From: Alitiscatomonas aceti
Lineage (GTDB): Bacteria; Bacillota; Clostridia; Lachnospirales; Lachnospiraceae
DNA: 64,000 bases
Direction of reading: 5' to 3'
Assembly: GCF_025567195.1 (NCBI RefSeq)
Contig: NZ_JAOQJF010000007.1
Location: 1 to 64,000, forward strand
The notes under the pieces: generated by a model
Database searches by the model: none
Told to the model about the DNA's origin: nothing
The model's input: only the letters and a program-made list of their open reading frames with translations
Shown: positions 50,230 to 58,802 of the stretch, piece by piece
Layout of the letters: every line of letters begins with the position of its first letter
Position numbering within the stretch: position 1 is the first letter of the stretch
Position numbers and translations under genes: made by a program

Positions 50230-50676
50230 CTATTCAACTACATACCCATATTCTGTGTGTGGTAAATACCTTACAGTTATCTTATCTCCTAAATCGCTAC
50301 CTGTTCCCCAATATTTTAATGAATGTTCTTCTCCAGTTTTCTCATCTCTAATATGTATTCTTCTTTCACTATTAGAGTTTTCTCCTGACATTGCACCTTG
50401 TGTAACTTCTCCGGTAACTTCAACTAAATTGTTAGATAGTAAATAAGGTATATCCAAGCAACAAGGAACAGTTATAAATATACCGAGAATCAATAACCCA
50501 ACAACTGCCATCACATTGATTATTTTTTCCCATTTTTGATATTTTATTTTTTCTTCTTCATTGACAGCCTTTCGTTTTATAAACTTCCCATTTTTCTTTC
50601 TATGCAATACATACATAATTAAGACTATAAATGATACTATAATCACTCCAAAAGTTCTAAACATCAATAATGCCAT
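50230..50676 (-). CDS. Membrane protein of the cassette array, ends with TAG
   Basis: 148 residues. Two membrane segments (TFGVIIVSFIVLIMYVLH near the N-terminus and INVMAVVGLLILGIFITVPCC in the middle) and a C-terminal extracytoplasmic-like domain (VEVTGEVTQGAMSGENS, then SLKYWGTGSDLGDKITVRYL). ATG follows AAAGGAG. It forms a pair with the gene upstream at 50705, 28 bases away. The small, unrelated payload between identical repeats suggests an immunity or defence cassette. Not recognised. Confidence 0.6.
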   Translation of the reverse strand: MALLMFRTFGVIIVSFIVLIMYVLHRKKNGKFIKRKAVNEEEKIKYQKWEKIINVMAVVGLLILGIFITVPCCLDIPYLLSNNLVEVTGEVTQGAMSGENSNSERRIHIRDEKTGEEHSLKYWGTGSDLGDKITVRYLPHTEYGYVVE

Positions 50677-50704
50677 AAATTTGTACTCCTTTCAAAGCGA
50701 CACG

Positions 50705-51085
50705 CTATTTATTAACAGCTTTATCAGCTAATCTTTTATCTCCCCATGGCGTTTTCAGCATAGGCTCATTATCAATAATTCCTGCTCTTAAAATTTCAAG
50801 GGGTTTTTCTAATTGTAAGATGTTTTTATTATCTATAATAATAGCAGTTTGAAATTCCTCAAAACTTTCAAAAACTCTGTCTTGAAATATAAAAGATATA
50901 TTTTCTTTACATTCCTCTGCGTTAGCAGGTAAAACACAGGAACCCATCACATATTTTTTCTCATTATAGGAAAACTCAATAAGAGTAAAAGCCATATCAT
51001 TATCATAATCAGACTTGATAATTTCCATTAGATCTTTTGCTTCAATAATGAGCGTTGGCTTTTCATTTTTCTTAAAACCAAACAT
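50705..51085 (-). CDS. Soluble small protein of the cassette array, ends with TAG
   Basis: 126 residues from ATG at 51085 behind GGAGG. No membrane segment; alternating strands and helices (KPTLIIEAKDLMEIIKSDYDND, AFTLIEFSYNEKKYVMGSC, then FQDRVFESFEEFQTAIII). Acidic overall, like many immunity proteins of polymorphic toxins, but I cannot assign a family. It is the first gene of the second cassette, behind the leader at 51113-51262. Confidence 0.6.
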   Translation of the reverse strand: MFGFKKNEKPTLIIEAKDLMEIIKSDYDNDMAFTLIEFSYNEKKYVMGSCVLPANAEECKENISFIFQDRVFESFEEFQTAIIIDNKNILQLEKPLEILRAGIIDNEPMLKTPWGDKRLADKAVNK

Positions 51086-51112
51086 GAATAACACCTCCAA
51101 GAATTAACTTTA

Positions 51113-51262
51113 TCTTATTTTTCATTATACTTCATCAACTTAACGAATGGAAGAAAAATTTGTGTGCAGAGTTCCTGTTCAAGCCTTGTAACGCGCATTT
51201 ATGCAAAATCCATAGTCACCGATACTTTCCTCACGGGTGATATACAGTCGGAATTCTGTCAG
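51113..51262 (-). repeat. Cassette leader/promoter repeat, copy 2
   Basis: Matches 49931-50080 with few differences, including TATAAT at 51124-51129 (minus strand) and the frame end EESIGDYGFCINARYKA. Confidence 0.7.
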
Positions 51263-51275
51263 CTCATGAAATAAG

Positions 51276-51320
51276 AAAAACCGACGCATGATCGCTTTAC
51301 GCTCAATACATCGGTTTCTT
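51276..51320 (-). repeat. Cassette terminator, copy C
   Basis: Same 45-base stem as copies A and B with TTTTT after it; it ends the unit with the gene at 51379. Confidence 0.65.
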
Positions 51321-51378
51321 CATCTGACCTTGACGGTCATATTCAGTTGTCTAACATCGTACTGTTATAAAATCTATG

Positions 51379-51948
51379 TCATTTACGATTTTTCTTATGC
51401 TGATTTGCCCAGTAAGATTTTACAGGGATTCTTCTTCTTTTTATGTCCTCCATAAATTCTTCTTTGTCAATATTACTATCAATGGTAAATAATTTTTCTC
51501 CATTTACATATACACGCATAGAACCTTTCTTTCTCTCGCAATAGGTAATATCTTCAAAGTGAAAAGTTCTCTTTCTTCCAAAAGTTGAACGCCATGTGAT
51601 TTCATCTCCGTTCACTTCCAGTTTCCACATAATCATGTTCAATGAGCCGATTAAAGAAACAATAAAGAAAATACTAAAACCAATTGGTGGCAATAAATCA
51701 TCTTGTTGAATAGCACTGGCTACCGTAGCTCCCCCAAAAAGAAACACCGCCAATACAAAAAACATAGTAAGTACTTTTTCGGTTTTTATTATATAATGCG
51801 TCCTAATTATTCCCTTTTTCTGTTCTTCCTCTCGTTCTTTAGCTCTCTTTTGTTGAAGATTTACAAGATATTTCAAAAGAAGAAGTACAACTAAATAGGG
51901 ACCTATTTGTGTAATTATATTCAAACACATTCGTAAAAAATTATTCAT
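51379..51948 (-). CDS. Membrane protein with PH-like domain, paralog of the gene at 49295
   Basis: 189 residues. Same layout as the gene at 49295: IITQIGPYLVVLLLLKYLV, charged stretch, two membrane segments (TMFFVLAVFLFGGATVASA and IGFSIFFIVSLIGSLNMIMW), then the PH-like domain KLEVNGDEITWRSTFGRKR. Divergence between the two copies is concentrated in the membrane segments, which suggests selection or recombination there. ATG follows GGAGGG. Single gene of the first cassette. Function unknown. Confidence 0.65.
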   Translation of the reverse strand: MNNFLRMCLNIITQIGPYLVVLLLLKYLVNLQQKRAKEREEEQKKGIIRTHYIIKTEKVLTMFFVLAVFLFGGATVASAIQQDDLLPPIGFSIFFIVSLIGSLNMIMWKLEVNGDEITWRSTFGRKRTFHFEDITYCERKKGSMRVYVNGEKLFTIDSNIDKEEFMEDIKRRRIPVKSYWANQHKKNRK

Positions 51949-52016
51949 TTTTGCCCTCCATAGTTCCAGCTATATAAAAATGATTGTTTGAAATCGAGTA
52001 TTAAAAACCTCAATTT

Positions 52017-52142
52017 TTCATATCTCATTATACTTCATCAACTTAAAGAATGGAAGAAAAAATTTTGTGTACAGAGTTCCTGTTCAAGCCTTGTAACGCA
52101 CATTTCCGCAAAATCCATAGTCCCCGATACTTTCCTCACAGG
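52017..52142 (-). repeat. Cassette leader/promoter repeat, copy 3
   Basis: Shorter copy (126 bases) of the repeats at 49931 and 51113, with TATAAT at 52027-52032 (minus strand); its left part differs from the other copies past 52142, so this may be the founding copy. Confidence 0.65.
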
Positions 52143-52212
52143 CGATAGGCAACGGTCAAAACATCAGGTCTGCACCTGACATTTTAACCACATATCAGCC
52201 CTGATTATCACA

Positions 52213-52503
52213 TTATCCCTGCTGGCTGTTCAGCCCATGCTTTTTCGCATATTCGCTGGCTTTCTGTCTGCGTTCCTCACTGTAAGGCGGCAGGAAACGG
52301 ATAGACAGACGGGACTTTGCCAGCTCATAAGAAACACCGCCTTGAACATTGGATTTTTCCAGTCGGCAAAGGTCAGGGTACTTCTTAGCAAAAGCAGCCA
52401 ACCTCTTTTTCAATCCGGCGTTGTGGGTGTAGATATTTGCCTTGTCCTCGCCCTCATTAAAGAGAACGATTGTTTCTTTCTCAATCTTCGTCAGTCTCGT
52501 CAT
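52213..52503 (-). CDS. Small element protein, paralog of the ICE gene at 42791
   Basis: 96 residues: TRLTKIEKETIVLFNEGEDKANIYTHNAGLKKRLAAF and a C-terminal RFLPPYSEERRQKASEYAKKHG. It aligns with the ICE gene at 42791. Presence in both the host ICE and the nested element indicates an exchange-prone helper protein of unknown function. It overlaps the next gene upstream by 23 bases. Confidence 0.7.
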   Translation of the reverse strand: MTRLTKIEKETIVLFNEGEDKANIYTHNAGLKKRLAAFAKKYPDLCRLEKSNVQGGVSYELAKSRLSIRFLPPYSEERRQKASEYAKKHGLNSQQG

Positions 52504-52729
52504 AGCAGCCCTCCCTATGGTTTTTCAACACACGCAGCTTGCAGTAAAAGCAGCGATACCACCTTTCAACACCCTCAGCACTCAGCTTGACGGAAAGCAT
52601 ATAAAACAGCTTCTTCGCCACTGGATCGGGTGCAAGGGCAGCTACCATACGCAAACGCTCGACAGTTGCTTTCAGGTTCGGACAGCCAAAGGCATAAAGG
52701 GCTTCCATTTCATTCCGGTTCATCTTCAT
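52481..52729 (-). CDS. Small conserved element protein
   Basis: 82 residues, MKMNRNEMEALYAFGCPN at the start, KKLFYMLSVKLSAEGVERWYRCFYCKLRVL near the end (two cysteines in CFYC-like spacing). Common next to TnpV in Tn4451-type elements; no known role. ATG at 52729 has AAGGAGG eight bases upstream; a stem (52757-52798) precedes it. Confidence 0.6.
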   Translation of the reverse strand: MKMNRNEMEALYAFGCPNLKATVERLRMVAALAPDPVAKKLFYMLSVKLSAEGVERWYRCFYCKLRVLKNHREGCYDETDED

Positions 52730-52756
52730 TGTGTTTTCCTCCTTAAAGTTTGATAA

Positions 52757-52798
52757 ATGAAAAGCGACAGACACTTCATAAGGAAATACCTGTCGCTT
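52757..52798 (-). terminator. Attenuator-like stem before the 82-aa gene
   Basis: AAGCGACAG and CTGTCGCTT (52790-52798 with 52762-52770) form a perfect 9-bp stem, followed by TTTTCATTT on the minus strand, just before the ribosome site. Confidence 0.5.
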
Positions 52799-52838
52799 CG
52801 TTTACGATACAAATTTGTTGGTTTTGGACTTGATAAAA

Positions 52839-53222
52839 TCAGCAGTAAATCATTTCCTGTCTGATGATTTCTTCGGCTCGGTTACGGATAGAGTTCATGG
52901 ACTGTACCCACAACATCTGATTGTCTGCTTTCATGGTTTCGGTCACGCCCTCGGCTTGTTTCATCTGCTCAATGATAAGGCTGCACCTTTCCGTTGCCTG
53001 TTCGTCCAGGTCAGCAAGGTAAGTATGCAGTTCGCCGGATAAACAGAGGGCAGAGAACCTTGTAGGGCGGTACTGCTCCAAATATGTCCTGTGCAGTCTG
53101 CCCCACATACCGATAGGGCGGTGTTCCTCCGGTAGCTTCAAGTCCGGCACATAGTAATCGCCCACAAGAACATAGTCCAGACCGTTGCTTTTGTCATGGA
53201 TTCGTGATTTCAATTCTGTCAT
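52839..53222 (-). CDS. TnpV-like protein of the nested element
   Basis: 127 residues: GDYYVPDLKLPEEHRPIG, GRLHRTYLEQYRP, and ending MLWVQSMNSIRNRAEEIIRQEMIY. Homolog of TnpV of Tn4451, and of the overprinted gene at 40857-41204. Its start overlaps the recombinase stop by 4 bases, so the two are translated from one message. Function not established. Confidence 0.78.
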   Translation of the reverse strand: MTELKSRIHDKSNGLDYVLVGDYYVPDLKLPEEHRPIGMWGRLHRTYLEQYRPTRFSALCLSGELHTYLADLDEQATERCSLIIEQMKQAEGVTETMKADNQMLWVQSMNSIRNRAEEIIRQEMIYC

Positions 53223-55141
53223 GCTATTTTTTCTCCTTTCACTTTTTGCCGATTTGATTTGCTTGTGACGTTCTGTTCAACACACACATTGCTATCAGAA
53301 CTTTTTTCTTCTGCTATACGCTCATGCTCCGCAAATTCTTTTGATTTCTCACGAATCTTTTTCATATACTTACGATTGGATTCTCGTTTTCTGCGAAGTC
53401 GTTCCGCCTCTTTTTCAGCAGCAATCCTTTCTTCCTCTGTTGGTTCATGCTGCTCCACAGGTACTTGAAATTGCCCGACATAGTTAAGATATATCTCCAC
53501 CTCTGTGGTGCGGTCTGCACCTTTTCCTTGTGGCTCGTGAACCAGAATTTTGTCGATAAATTCATTTATCATGGCAGGAGTAAGTTCTGTAATGTTCTCA
53601 TACTTTTTGACCAGCTTTAGAAAACGCTCCACATTATTTTGACCGCCTATAATCCGTTGCATATCAGCGGTGTCAGTCTCAATAATCTTGTTCAGCTCGT
53701 TCTGCTCATTTTCATAATCAGTAAGCATACTCTGAAAAAGTCTGTCCGGCAATCTTCCAATCACATTATCTTCATAGATTTTCCTGATAAGCATATCCAG
53801 TTCGTGGACTCGCTTCTGATTTCTTTCAATGCGTTTTTTTACAGTTTCAGAAACAGCAATATCTTTCATCTCCGATTCTTCTTGCAAAGAATAGACAAAC
53901 TCCTGCTCATTCAAAGAAACATAATGGCAAGTTTCCTGTATGGTTTTTAGAATGATGCTTTTAAGTGCTTTTGTTGAAATATGGTGGCAAGTACAATGCC
54001 GGTCATATTTCTGACGCCCAAGATTATATGTGGAACATTCATAACAATCTGCCGGATTGGAATAACTTGTCCTTTTTTCTCCTTTAGCAGTATAATATAT
54101 TCTTTCTCGCCCTTTTCGTTCCCTGTGATTATACATTGGCGCACCACAGTCAGCACAGTAAATCTTTCCGGTTAGAACATTAGGCTCGCCCATAGGATCT
54201 GCTTTTCTTACATTCTGTCTTAACTTTTGAGCAAGCAGCCATGTTTCTTCATCGACAATAGGCTCTTGTGTATCATCAAAAACCACCCAATCTTCCTTAT
54301 CTGCCCTTTTCGTCTTTTTGTCCTTATAGGAATTTTTGAATGTCCTGAAGTTGACAGTCTTTCCAATATACTCTGGTCTGGCAATCAGAGTAGTAACCTG
54401 ATTTCCTCGCCACATATACGGATTTTCTTTGTCATAATTGCTTGCATGATTTCCAAGTCCCTTTTTTCCAAGATAATAAGAGGGTCTTTCAATTTTTTCT
54501 TCTGAAAGTTCTCTTGCTATCTGATAAGGTCCTTTTCCCTCAATAGTCATACGATAAATTCTGCGGACTACTTCAGCAGCTTCTTCATCAATAATCCAAT
54601 GGTCGGGGTTTTCGGGGTCTTTCAAATAGCCGTATGGTGGGATATTACTTGTATGAGCGTTGCCGGAAGAACCTCTGGATTTCAGTACAGCTTTAATTTT
54701 CTTACTTGTGTCCCTGACAAACCACTCATTCATGATATTCAGAAAAGGGGCAAACTCACTGGTTTCTTGACGGTCACTGTCAATACCATTATTGATTGCT
54801 ATAAATCGAACTTCCTTTTCTCTAAACAGAATGTCAGTGAAAAAACCTACTTGCAGATGATCTCTGCCAATTCTGGACATATCCTTGCAGATACAGGCAG
54901 TGATTTCTCCGTTTTTAACACCTTCAACAAGTCTGTTCCATGAAGGTCTGTCAAAAGTTGCTCCACTCCAACCATCATCGGTAAAATGAACAAGATTCGT
55001 AAAGCCATGTTTTATAGCATAATCTTCAAGCATTTGCTTTTGATGAACGATACTATTACTCTCGCCAGCATTATCGTCATCACGAGACAGTCTTTCATAC
55101 AAAGCAGTAATGCCATTGCTTCTATCTTTTTTTCTTCTCAT
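53219..55141 (-). CDS. Large serine recombinase, TnpX/TndX-like
   Basis: 640 residues. The resolvase domain has the nucleophile in LYERLSRDD and KDMSRIGRDHLQVG; then the recombinase domain (GYLKDPENPDHWIIDEEAAEVVRRIYRM), a zinc ribbon (CADCGAPMY with CYECSTY), a coiled coil, and a basic tail. These enzymes excise and insert Tn4451/Tn5397-type elements at GA dinucleotides, which is what both ends here show. The gene starts 56 bases from the element end, so its promoter may form only on circularisation. AAAGGAG precedes ATG. Intact, hence the element may still move. Confidence 0.92.
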   Translation of the reverse strand: MRRKKDRSNGITALYERLSRDDDNAGESNSIVHQKQMLEDYAIKHGFTNLVHFTDDGWSGATFDRPSWNRLVEGVKNGEITACICKDMSRIGRDHLQVGFFTDILFREKEVRFIAINNGIDSDRQETSEFAPFLNIMNEWFVRDTSKKIKAVLKSRGSSGNAHTSNIPPYGYLKDPENPDHWIIDEEAAEVVRRIYRMTIEGKGPYQIARELSEEKIERPSYYLGKKGLGNHASNYDKENPYMWRGNQVTTLIARPEYIGKTVNFRTFKNSYKDKKTKRADKEDWVVFDDTQEPIVDEETWLLAQKLRQNVRKADPMGEPNVLTGKIYCADCGAPMYNHRERKGRERIYYTAKGEKRTSYSNPADCYECSTYNLGRQKYDRHCTCHHISTKALKSIILKTIQETCHYVSLNEQEFVYSLQEESEMKDIAVSETVKKRIERNQKRVHELDMLIRKIYEDNVIGRLPDRLFQSMLTDYENEQNELNKIIETDTADMQRIIGGQNNVERFLKLVKKYENITELTPAMINEFIDKILVHEPQGKGADRTTEVEIYLNYVGQFQVPVEQHEPTEEERIAAEKEAERLRRKRESNRKYMKKIREKSKEFAEHERIAEEKSSDSNVCVEQNVTSKSNRQKVKGEKIA

Positions 55142-56601
55142 GCTGAACTCCTTTCTTCAATTCCTATCCACTCCTTACGCTCACAAAATATCACATCGGT
55201 AAATCTCTTAGGCGGGCTGGTCTTGCCCTCTTTCAGATCGACACCGGCAAGTTCCAGTGTCATGCCTTCCGAAAGTATCGGAAGTTCACCTGCCTCTGCA
55301 TTCTTCTCAGCATCTTCAACTGCCTTTCCTGCATATCGCCTCCAGCCCATATCCGTGACTGTTTTGCCTTTCGTGCGGAACTTCTGACCGGCGCACTCGG
55401 CTTCTACTATGGTCTCTGCATAGCGGCAGGGAGTGCCTACCGCGCAAATCAGCCGCACCGCCAGCATGGTAAGAATCGCCTGTTCTCCACTGGGAAGAGA
55501 GGAAATGTCATAACCCGCCGCTGTTTTTGTAGGGATAATAGCATGGTGATCGGTAACTTTCTTAGAATTGATGACCTGCGCTGCATTCACCGGTGCCGGT
55601 ACATCCGCCTGAATCTGAAAGCTCTGCTGGATCACAGAAACAAGTTCCGGCACCAGCGGTGCCATATCATCCGTCAGATACCGGCTGTCGGTACGGGGAT
55701 ATGTCACGAGTTTCTTCTCGTACAGAGCCTGTGTGTAATCCAGGGTCTGCTGGGCAGTGAATCCCAGCTGCCGGTTTGCTTCTCTCTGAAGCGATGTCAG
55801 ATCAAACAAGGCCGGGGGCTTCTCTGATTTTTCTTTCTGCTCCACCTTGGTAATGATGGCACTACCCGCCTGACAGCACTCTGCCACCAGTTTTTCTGCA
55901 TCTGCTTTTGCTTTCATCCGCTCACCACCCGCTTGAAAATCCCGGAATTTCAATTCTGCCGAGTAGAACGGCTCCGGCTTGAACGCCCGGATTGCTGCAT
56001 CTCGCATAACCACCATCGCAAGCGTTGGTGTCATCACGCGCCCCACATTCAGGGTCTGCCCATACAGACATGAAAAAAGCCGGGTGGCGTTGATTCCGAC
56101 AATCCAGTCGGCTCGCTCCCGGCATAAAGCCGCCTCATATAAGGCATCATATTCTGTTCCCGGTCTGAGCTTCTGAAAGCCTTCCCGGATAGCACTGTCC
56201 TCCATTGATGAAATCCAAAGCCGTTCCACCGGCTTTTTGCAGCCGCACTGATGGTAAACCAGTCGGAAAATCAGTTCGCCCTCACGCCCTGCATCGGTTG
56301 CACAGATCAGACTCTCCACATCTTTCCGCTGCATGAGCTTTTTCAGGATTCCGAACTGCTTTTTCGTGCTGGCGGACACCTGATACTGCCAATGTTCCGG
56401 CAAAATCGGAAGATCATCATACTTCCACTTTGCATACTTTTCATCATAGGCTTCCGGCTGGGAAAGTTCCACCAGATGCCCCACACACCAACTGACAAGG
56501 TAGCCATTGCCCTCCATATAACCGTCCCCGCGCTGATCTGCCCCGATCACTTTCGAGAGACTCATGGCAACCGAGGGCTTTTCCGCTAATACAAGCTTCA
56601 T
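55138..56601 (-). pseudogene. topB: topB, 5' part (DNA topoisomerase III)
   Basis: The first 468 codons (56601-55198) are genuine: the Toprim domain KLVLAEKPSVAMSLSKV at the start, TDAGREGELIFRL, and the active-site tyrosine in LVTYPRTDSRYL. After RFT at 55198 the frame enters the nested element (DVIFCERKEW and on) and stops at 55138. The missing end is at 43980-44651. Topoisomerase III-type enzymes are standard in Tn1549-like modules. ATG at 56601 has AAGGAG nine bases before it. As encoded now the protein lacks about 224 residues. Confidence 0.88.
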
Positions 56602-56620
56602 TCGATACTGCTCCTTTCGC

Positions 56621-56658
56621 AAAAAAATTAGCAGCCAGGCACCGAAGCGCATGACTGC
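56621..56658 (-). terminator. UUCG-loop terminator directly before topB
   Basis: GCAGTCATGCGC-TTCG-GTGCCTGGCTGC (one mismatch) followed by TAATTTTTTT on the minus strand. It lies 20 bases before the topB start and isolates the glyoxalase-like gene from topB. Confidence 0.75.
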
Positions 56659-56731
56659 TATGTAAGGAACGGTATTCTGTTTTAGGTCTACAAACTGGAA
56701 GCTGTCTCTTTCCTGTGCTTATAATTTTTCA

Positions 56732-57184
56732 TCAAAGCGGCTGCATCATCTCAAGAATGATTCCATCCGGGTCTCTGAAATAAAACGCTCTGCTTTCCCC
56801 GAATCCATCAGCCCTGAAATCGAAATACTGTGGTTCAGACAAGCACTCCACATGATTTTCAATCAGGGTTCTGTAGACAGAATCAATGTCATCCGTATAG
56901 AAACACACTTCTGAGATAGATGTCGTAAACAAATCTGATTGCATTTGATGTACTTCATTGTCTACAAACTGAATCAGTTCGACCGGTGGTGCTTCAACAG
57001 CCTTGGAGCCATTCAAATAAGCAACTCTTGCTTTGCAATTTGCTCTACGAAACATTTTATCTGTTTCTTCGCCTTCCATAAAAATTTCTCCTTGAAACTC
57101 AAGTCCAAGGATGTCTCTGTAGAAAGCAATCGAGCGATCCAAATCAGAAACCGTTAATCCAACGTGATAAATTCTTCCAACCAT
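56732..57184 (-). CDS. VOC/glyoxalase-superfamily protein
   Basis: 150 residues: GRIYHVGLTVSDLDRSIAFYRDILGL is the classical N-terminal half of the VOC fold; the second half carries EVCFYTDDIDSVYRTLIENH and ends SRAFYFRDPDGIILEMMQ, with the metal-binding Glu. The function could be isomerase, dioxygenase or resistance-related binding; I see no diagnostic feature. ATG at 57184 follows GGGAGG. It stands between terminators (56621 and 57312), as a separate cargo gene in the conjugation module. Confidence 0.8.
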   Translation of the reverse strand: MVGRIYHVGLTVSDLDRSIAFYRDILGLEFQGEIFMEGEETDKMFRRANCKARVAYLNGSKAVEAPPVELIQFVDNEVHQMQSDLFTTSISEVCFYTDDIDSVYRTLIENHVECLSEPQYFDFRADGFGESRAFYFRDPDGIILEMMQPL

Positions 57185-57311
57185 ATATATTCCTCCCAAG
57201 AAATTCCGAGTTGTTGAGCTGTTCTTACTTTCTATTTTATCAGATATCGCCTACAGATTCCATAGCTTCATAGCTCAAAATAGTTCACCCACCAACCATT
57301 TGGCTATGTAA

Positions 57312-57337
57312 AGGGGACGGCTTTTCAGCCGCCCCAC
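57312..57337 (-). terminator. Terminator-like stem after the CD1107-type gene
   Basis: GGGGCGGCT-GAAA-AGCCGTCCCC with one bulged base and a GNRA loop; only TTTACAT follows. Confidence 0.5.
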
Positions 57338-57355
57338 CGGTCAACGCTGCGTTAA

Positions 57356-58519
57356 TCAGACAGGTTCATCGTCTGATTCCGCTTCATAATCCTCGTTGAC
57401 ATCCACTTCTTCGTCCTCGTCACCATCATCCTCCGGCAGCTGGAGCGTATCTTCATCCTCATCGTGATAATCCGCATCCGGGTCCGGTTGATTTTTCTTG
57501 GACGCAGGCTTTACGCCCTTCATCTTGATATAGAGATAACCGCCGACACCGGCTGCACCGATCACAAACAGAAGCAGCATAATCATCGGAAGCGGAGACG
57601 ATTTCTTCTGCTCGCTCTCTGTTTTCTGCTCTTCCGGTGCCGGTTCCGTCTCCTGCGGCTTTTCGGTTTCCGCAGGTTCCGTGACTTCCGGCTCCTTCTC
57701 CCGATACTTGGCAGCTTCCTCTTCATCCATCAGCGCAAGCAGATCGGCCTCGTCCACCATGTTCAGGAAATGCACATTCTGGTTGCCGTCTTTATCGCGG
57801 TCGATGATCAGATAAAAGGTGTTGCCCGCCTTTGTCACCAGCGTAATGAACTGCTGGCTGGATTTATCTTCTTCCTCACCGATATCGTCCACCAGCGTCA
57901 TATTTCCTTCCGGAGTCAAAGCTGCACTGGATTTCGTCTCATCCTCGGATGACATTCCACTCTGCATCAGATCCAGAAACAGCTTCAGCGCATCTTCACT
58001 GAACATGCTGCTGTCTTTTGCAGAATCCGTGACATTCAGGTACTTTCCATGTGCATACCCGGTTTTGCCGTTGAAGTTTACCTTATACCAGTCACCGCAT
58101 TTTTCGATAATCTCCACCGTATCGCCGGAATGCAGATATCCGATAATCTCCTGATCCATGCCGGGACCGGAACGAAAATGCAGACTGGTGATCCCCGGCA
58201 CCACCGTACCAGTCTGCTTTTGGGACTTTTCGCTGCCGATATTGTATTCTTTGCCGCCCACCGTAACGATCAGGTTCCCATCCGCATCCGTAGAGACCTC
58301 ATAGCCATCCGGCAGAACCTGCATGTCCGGGTCGATTTCGATGCTGTCGGTATTGTCCGTTTTCCCCGCATTTGTGCTTTCTGCTGCATCCGTCTCCTGT
58401 GCAGCGGTACTGACAGGCGTGTTCTTCTGCACATCATCGCCCGTATAGGCAAATGCAGTGGTCGTAAAGGTTCCTGCCGCCATCACGCTGGCAAGCAACA
58501 TTGCCATCATCTTTTTCAT
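57356..58519 (-). CDS. CD1107-type ICE surface protein with SH3b and DUF4366-like domains
   Basis: 387 residues. Signal peptide (MKKMMAMLLASVMAAGTFTTTAFA), a low-complexity stretch, then an SH3-like domain (SLHFRSGPGMDQEIIGYLHSGDTVEII to GYAHGKYLNV, residues about 112-165), a DUF4366-like domain (FITLVTKAGNTFYLIIDRDKDG), a Glu/Pro-rich spacer, a membrane helix (LPMIMLLLFVIGAAGVGGYLY) and an acidic tail. Standard next to DUF4315 and CD1108-like genes in Tn1549/CTn modules, where it may assemble at the cell surface. The SH3b insertion is not always present in the family and suggests cell-wall binding. Confidence 0.8.
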   Translation of the reverse strand: MKKMMAMLLASVMAAGTFTTTAFAYTGDDVQKNTPVSTAAQETDAAESTNAGKTDNTDSIEIDPDMQVLPDGYEVSTDADGNLIVTVGGKEYNIGSEKSQKQTGTVVPGITSLHFRSGPGMDQEIIGYLHSGDTVEIIEKCGDWYKVNFNGKTGYAHGKYLNVTDSAKDSSMFSEDALKLFLDLMQSGMSSEDETKSSAALTPEGNMTLVDDIGEEEDKSSQQFITLVTKAGNTFYLIIDRDKDGNQNVHFLNMVDEADLLALMDEEEAAKYREKEPEVTEPAETEKPQETEPAPEEQKTESEQKKSSPLPMIMLLLFVIGAAGVGGYLYIKMKGVKPASKKNQPDPDADYHDEDEDTLQLPEDDGDEDEEVDVNEDYEAESDDEPV

Positions 58520-58767
58520 TCCATATTCTCCGTTTCTTTCTCATCCAGTTTCAGGTTCTCCGGGTTGGGAACCGCAGCCTGCGCCAGCTGAATGATGACT
58601 GCCAGCTGTTCCGGGGTCAGGCTCTGGGCATGTACCATTTCACAGATTTCGCTGTTTTCCTGCTCGTGGTACTTTCTGTCCCATTCCTTTCTGCGCTCCT
58701 CCCATTCATCGCGTTTCCTGCGGGCTTTCTCGCGCTCCGCAGCAATCTTTTCCAGTTTCAAGCTCAT
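58516..58767 (-). CDS. DUF4315-like coiled-coil protein
   Basis: 83 residues, LKLEKIAAEREKARRKRDEWEERRK, then a coiled coil, ending with MVHAQSLTPEQLAVIIQLA. This is the DUF4315 family found between CD1107- and CD1108-like genes. Function unknown. Overlaps the CD1107-type gene by 4 bases. Confidence 0.8.
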   Translation of the reverse strand: MSLKLEKIAAEREKARRKRDEWEERRKEWDRKYHEQENSEICEMVHAQSLTPEQLAVIIQLAQAAVPNPENLKLDEKETENME

Positions 58768-58802
58768 ATCGTATCCTTTCCGGGCGAATAAACGCCCTAT
58801 TT

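Larger units (their letters stand above)
44655..55197. mobile_element. Tn4451-type mobilizable element inserted in topB (about 10.5 kb)
   Basis: The two topB halves meet this element at a GA dinucleotide on each side (minus strand: ACC-GA at 55196-55200 and CA-GA-AGC at about 44650-44656), the known target and crossover of TnpX-type large serine recombinases. Deleting one GA plus the interior restores the topB frame. Contents on the minus strand: recombinase, TnpV-like, two small genes, a cassette array, MobV-like relaxase with candidate oriT, CHC2 primase, VapE ATPase, an iteron array and TnpW-like gene at the other end. It codes for no own conjugation machinery, so it would depend on the ICE. 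Confidence 0.85.

Noticed and set aside
48656..51320. Three 45-base repeats as an attC-like integron array
   Set aside because: No integron integrase is present and the repeats behave as terminators with T-runs; the cassette comparison is only an analogy.
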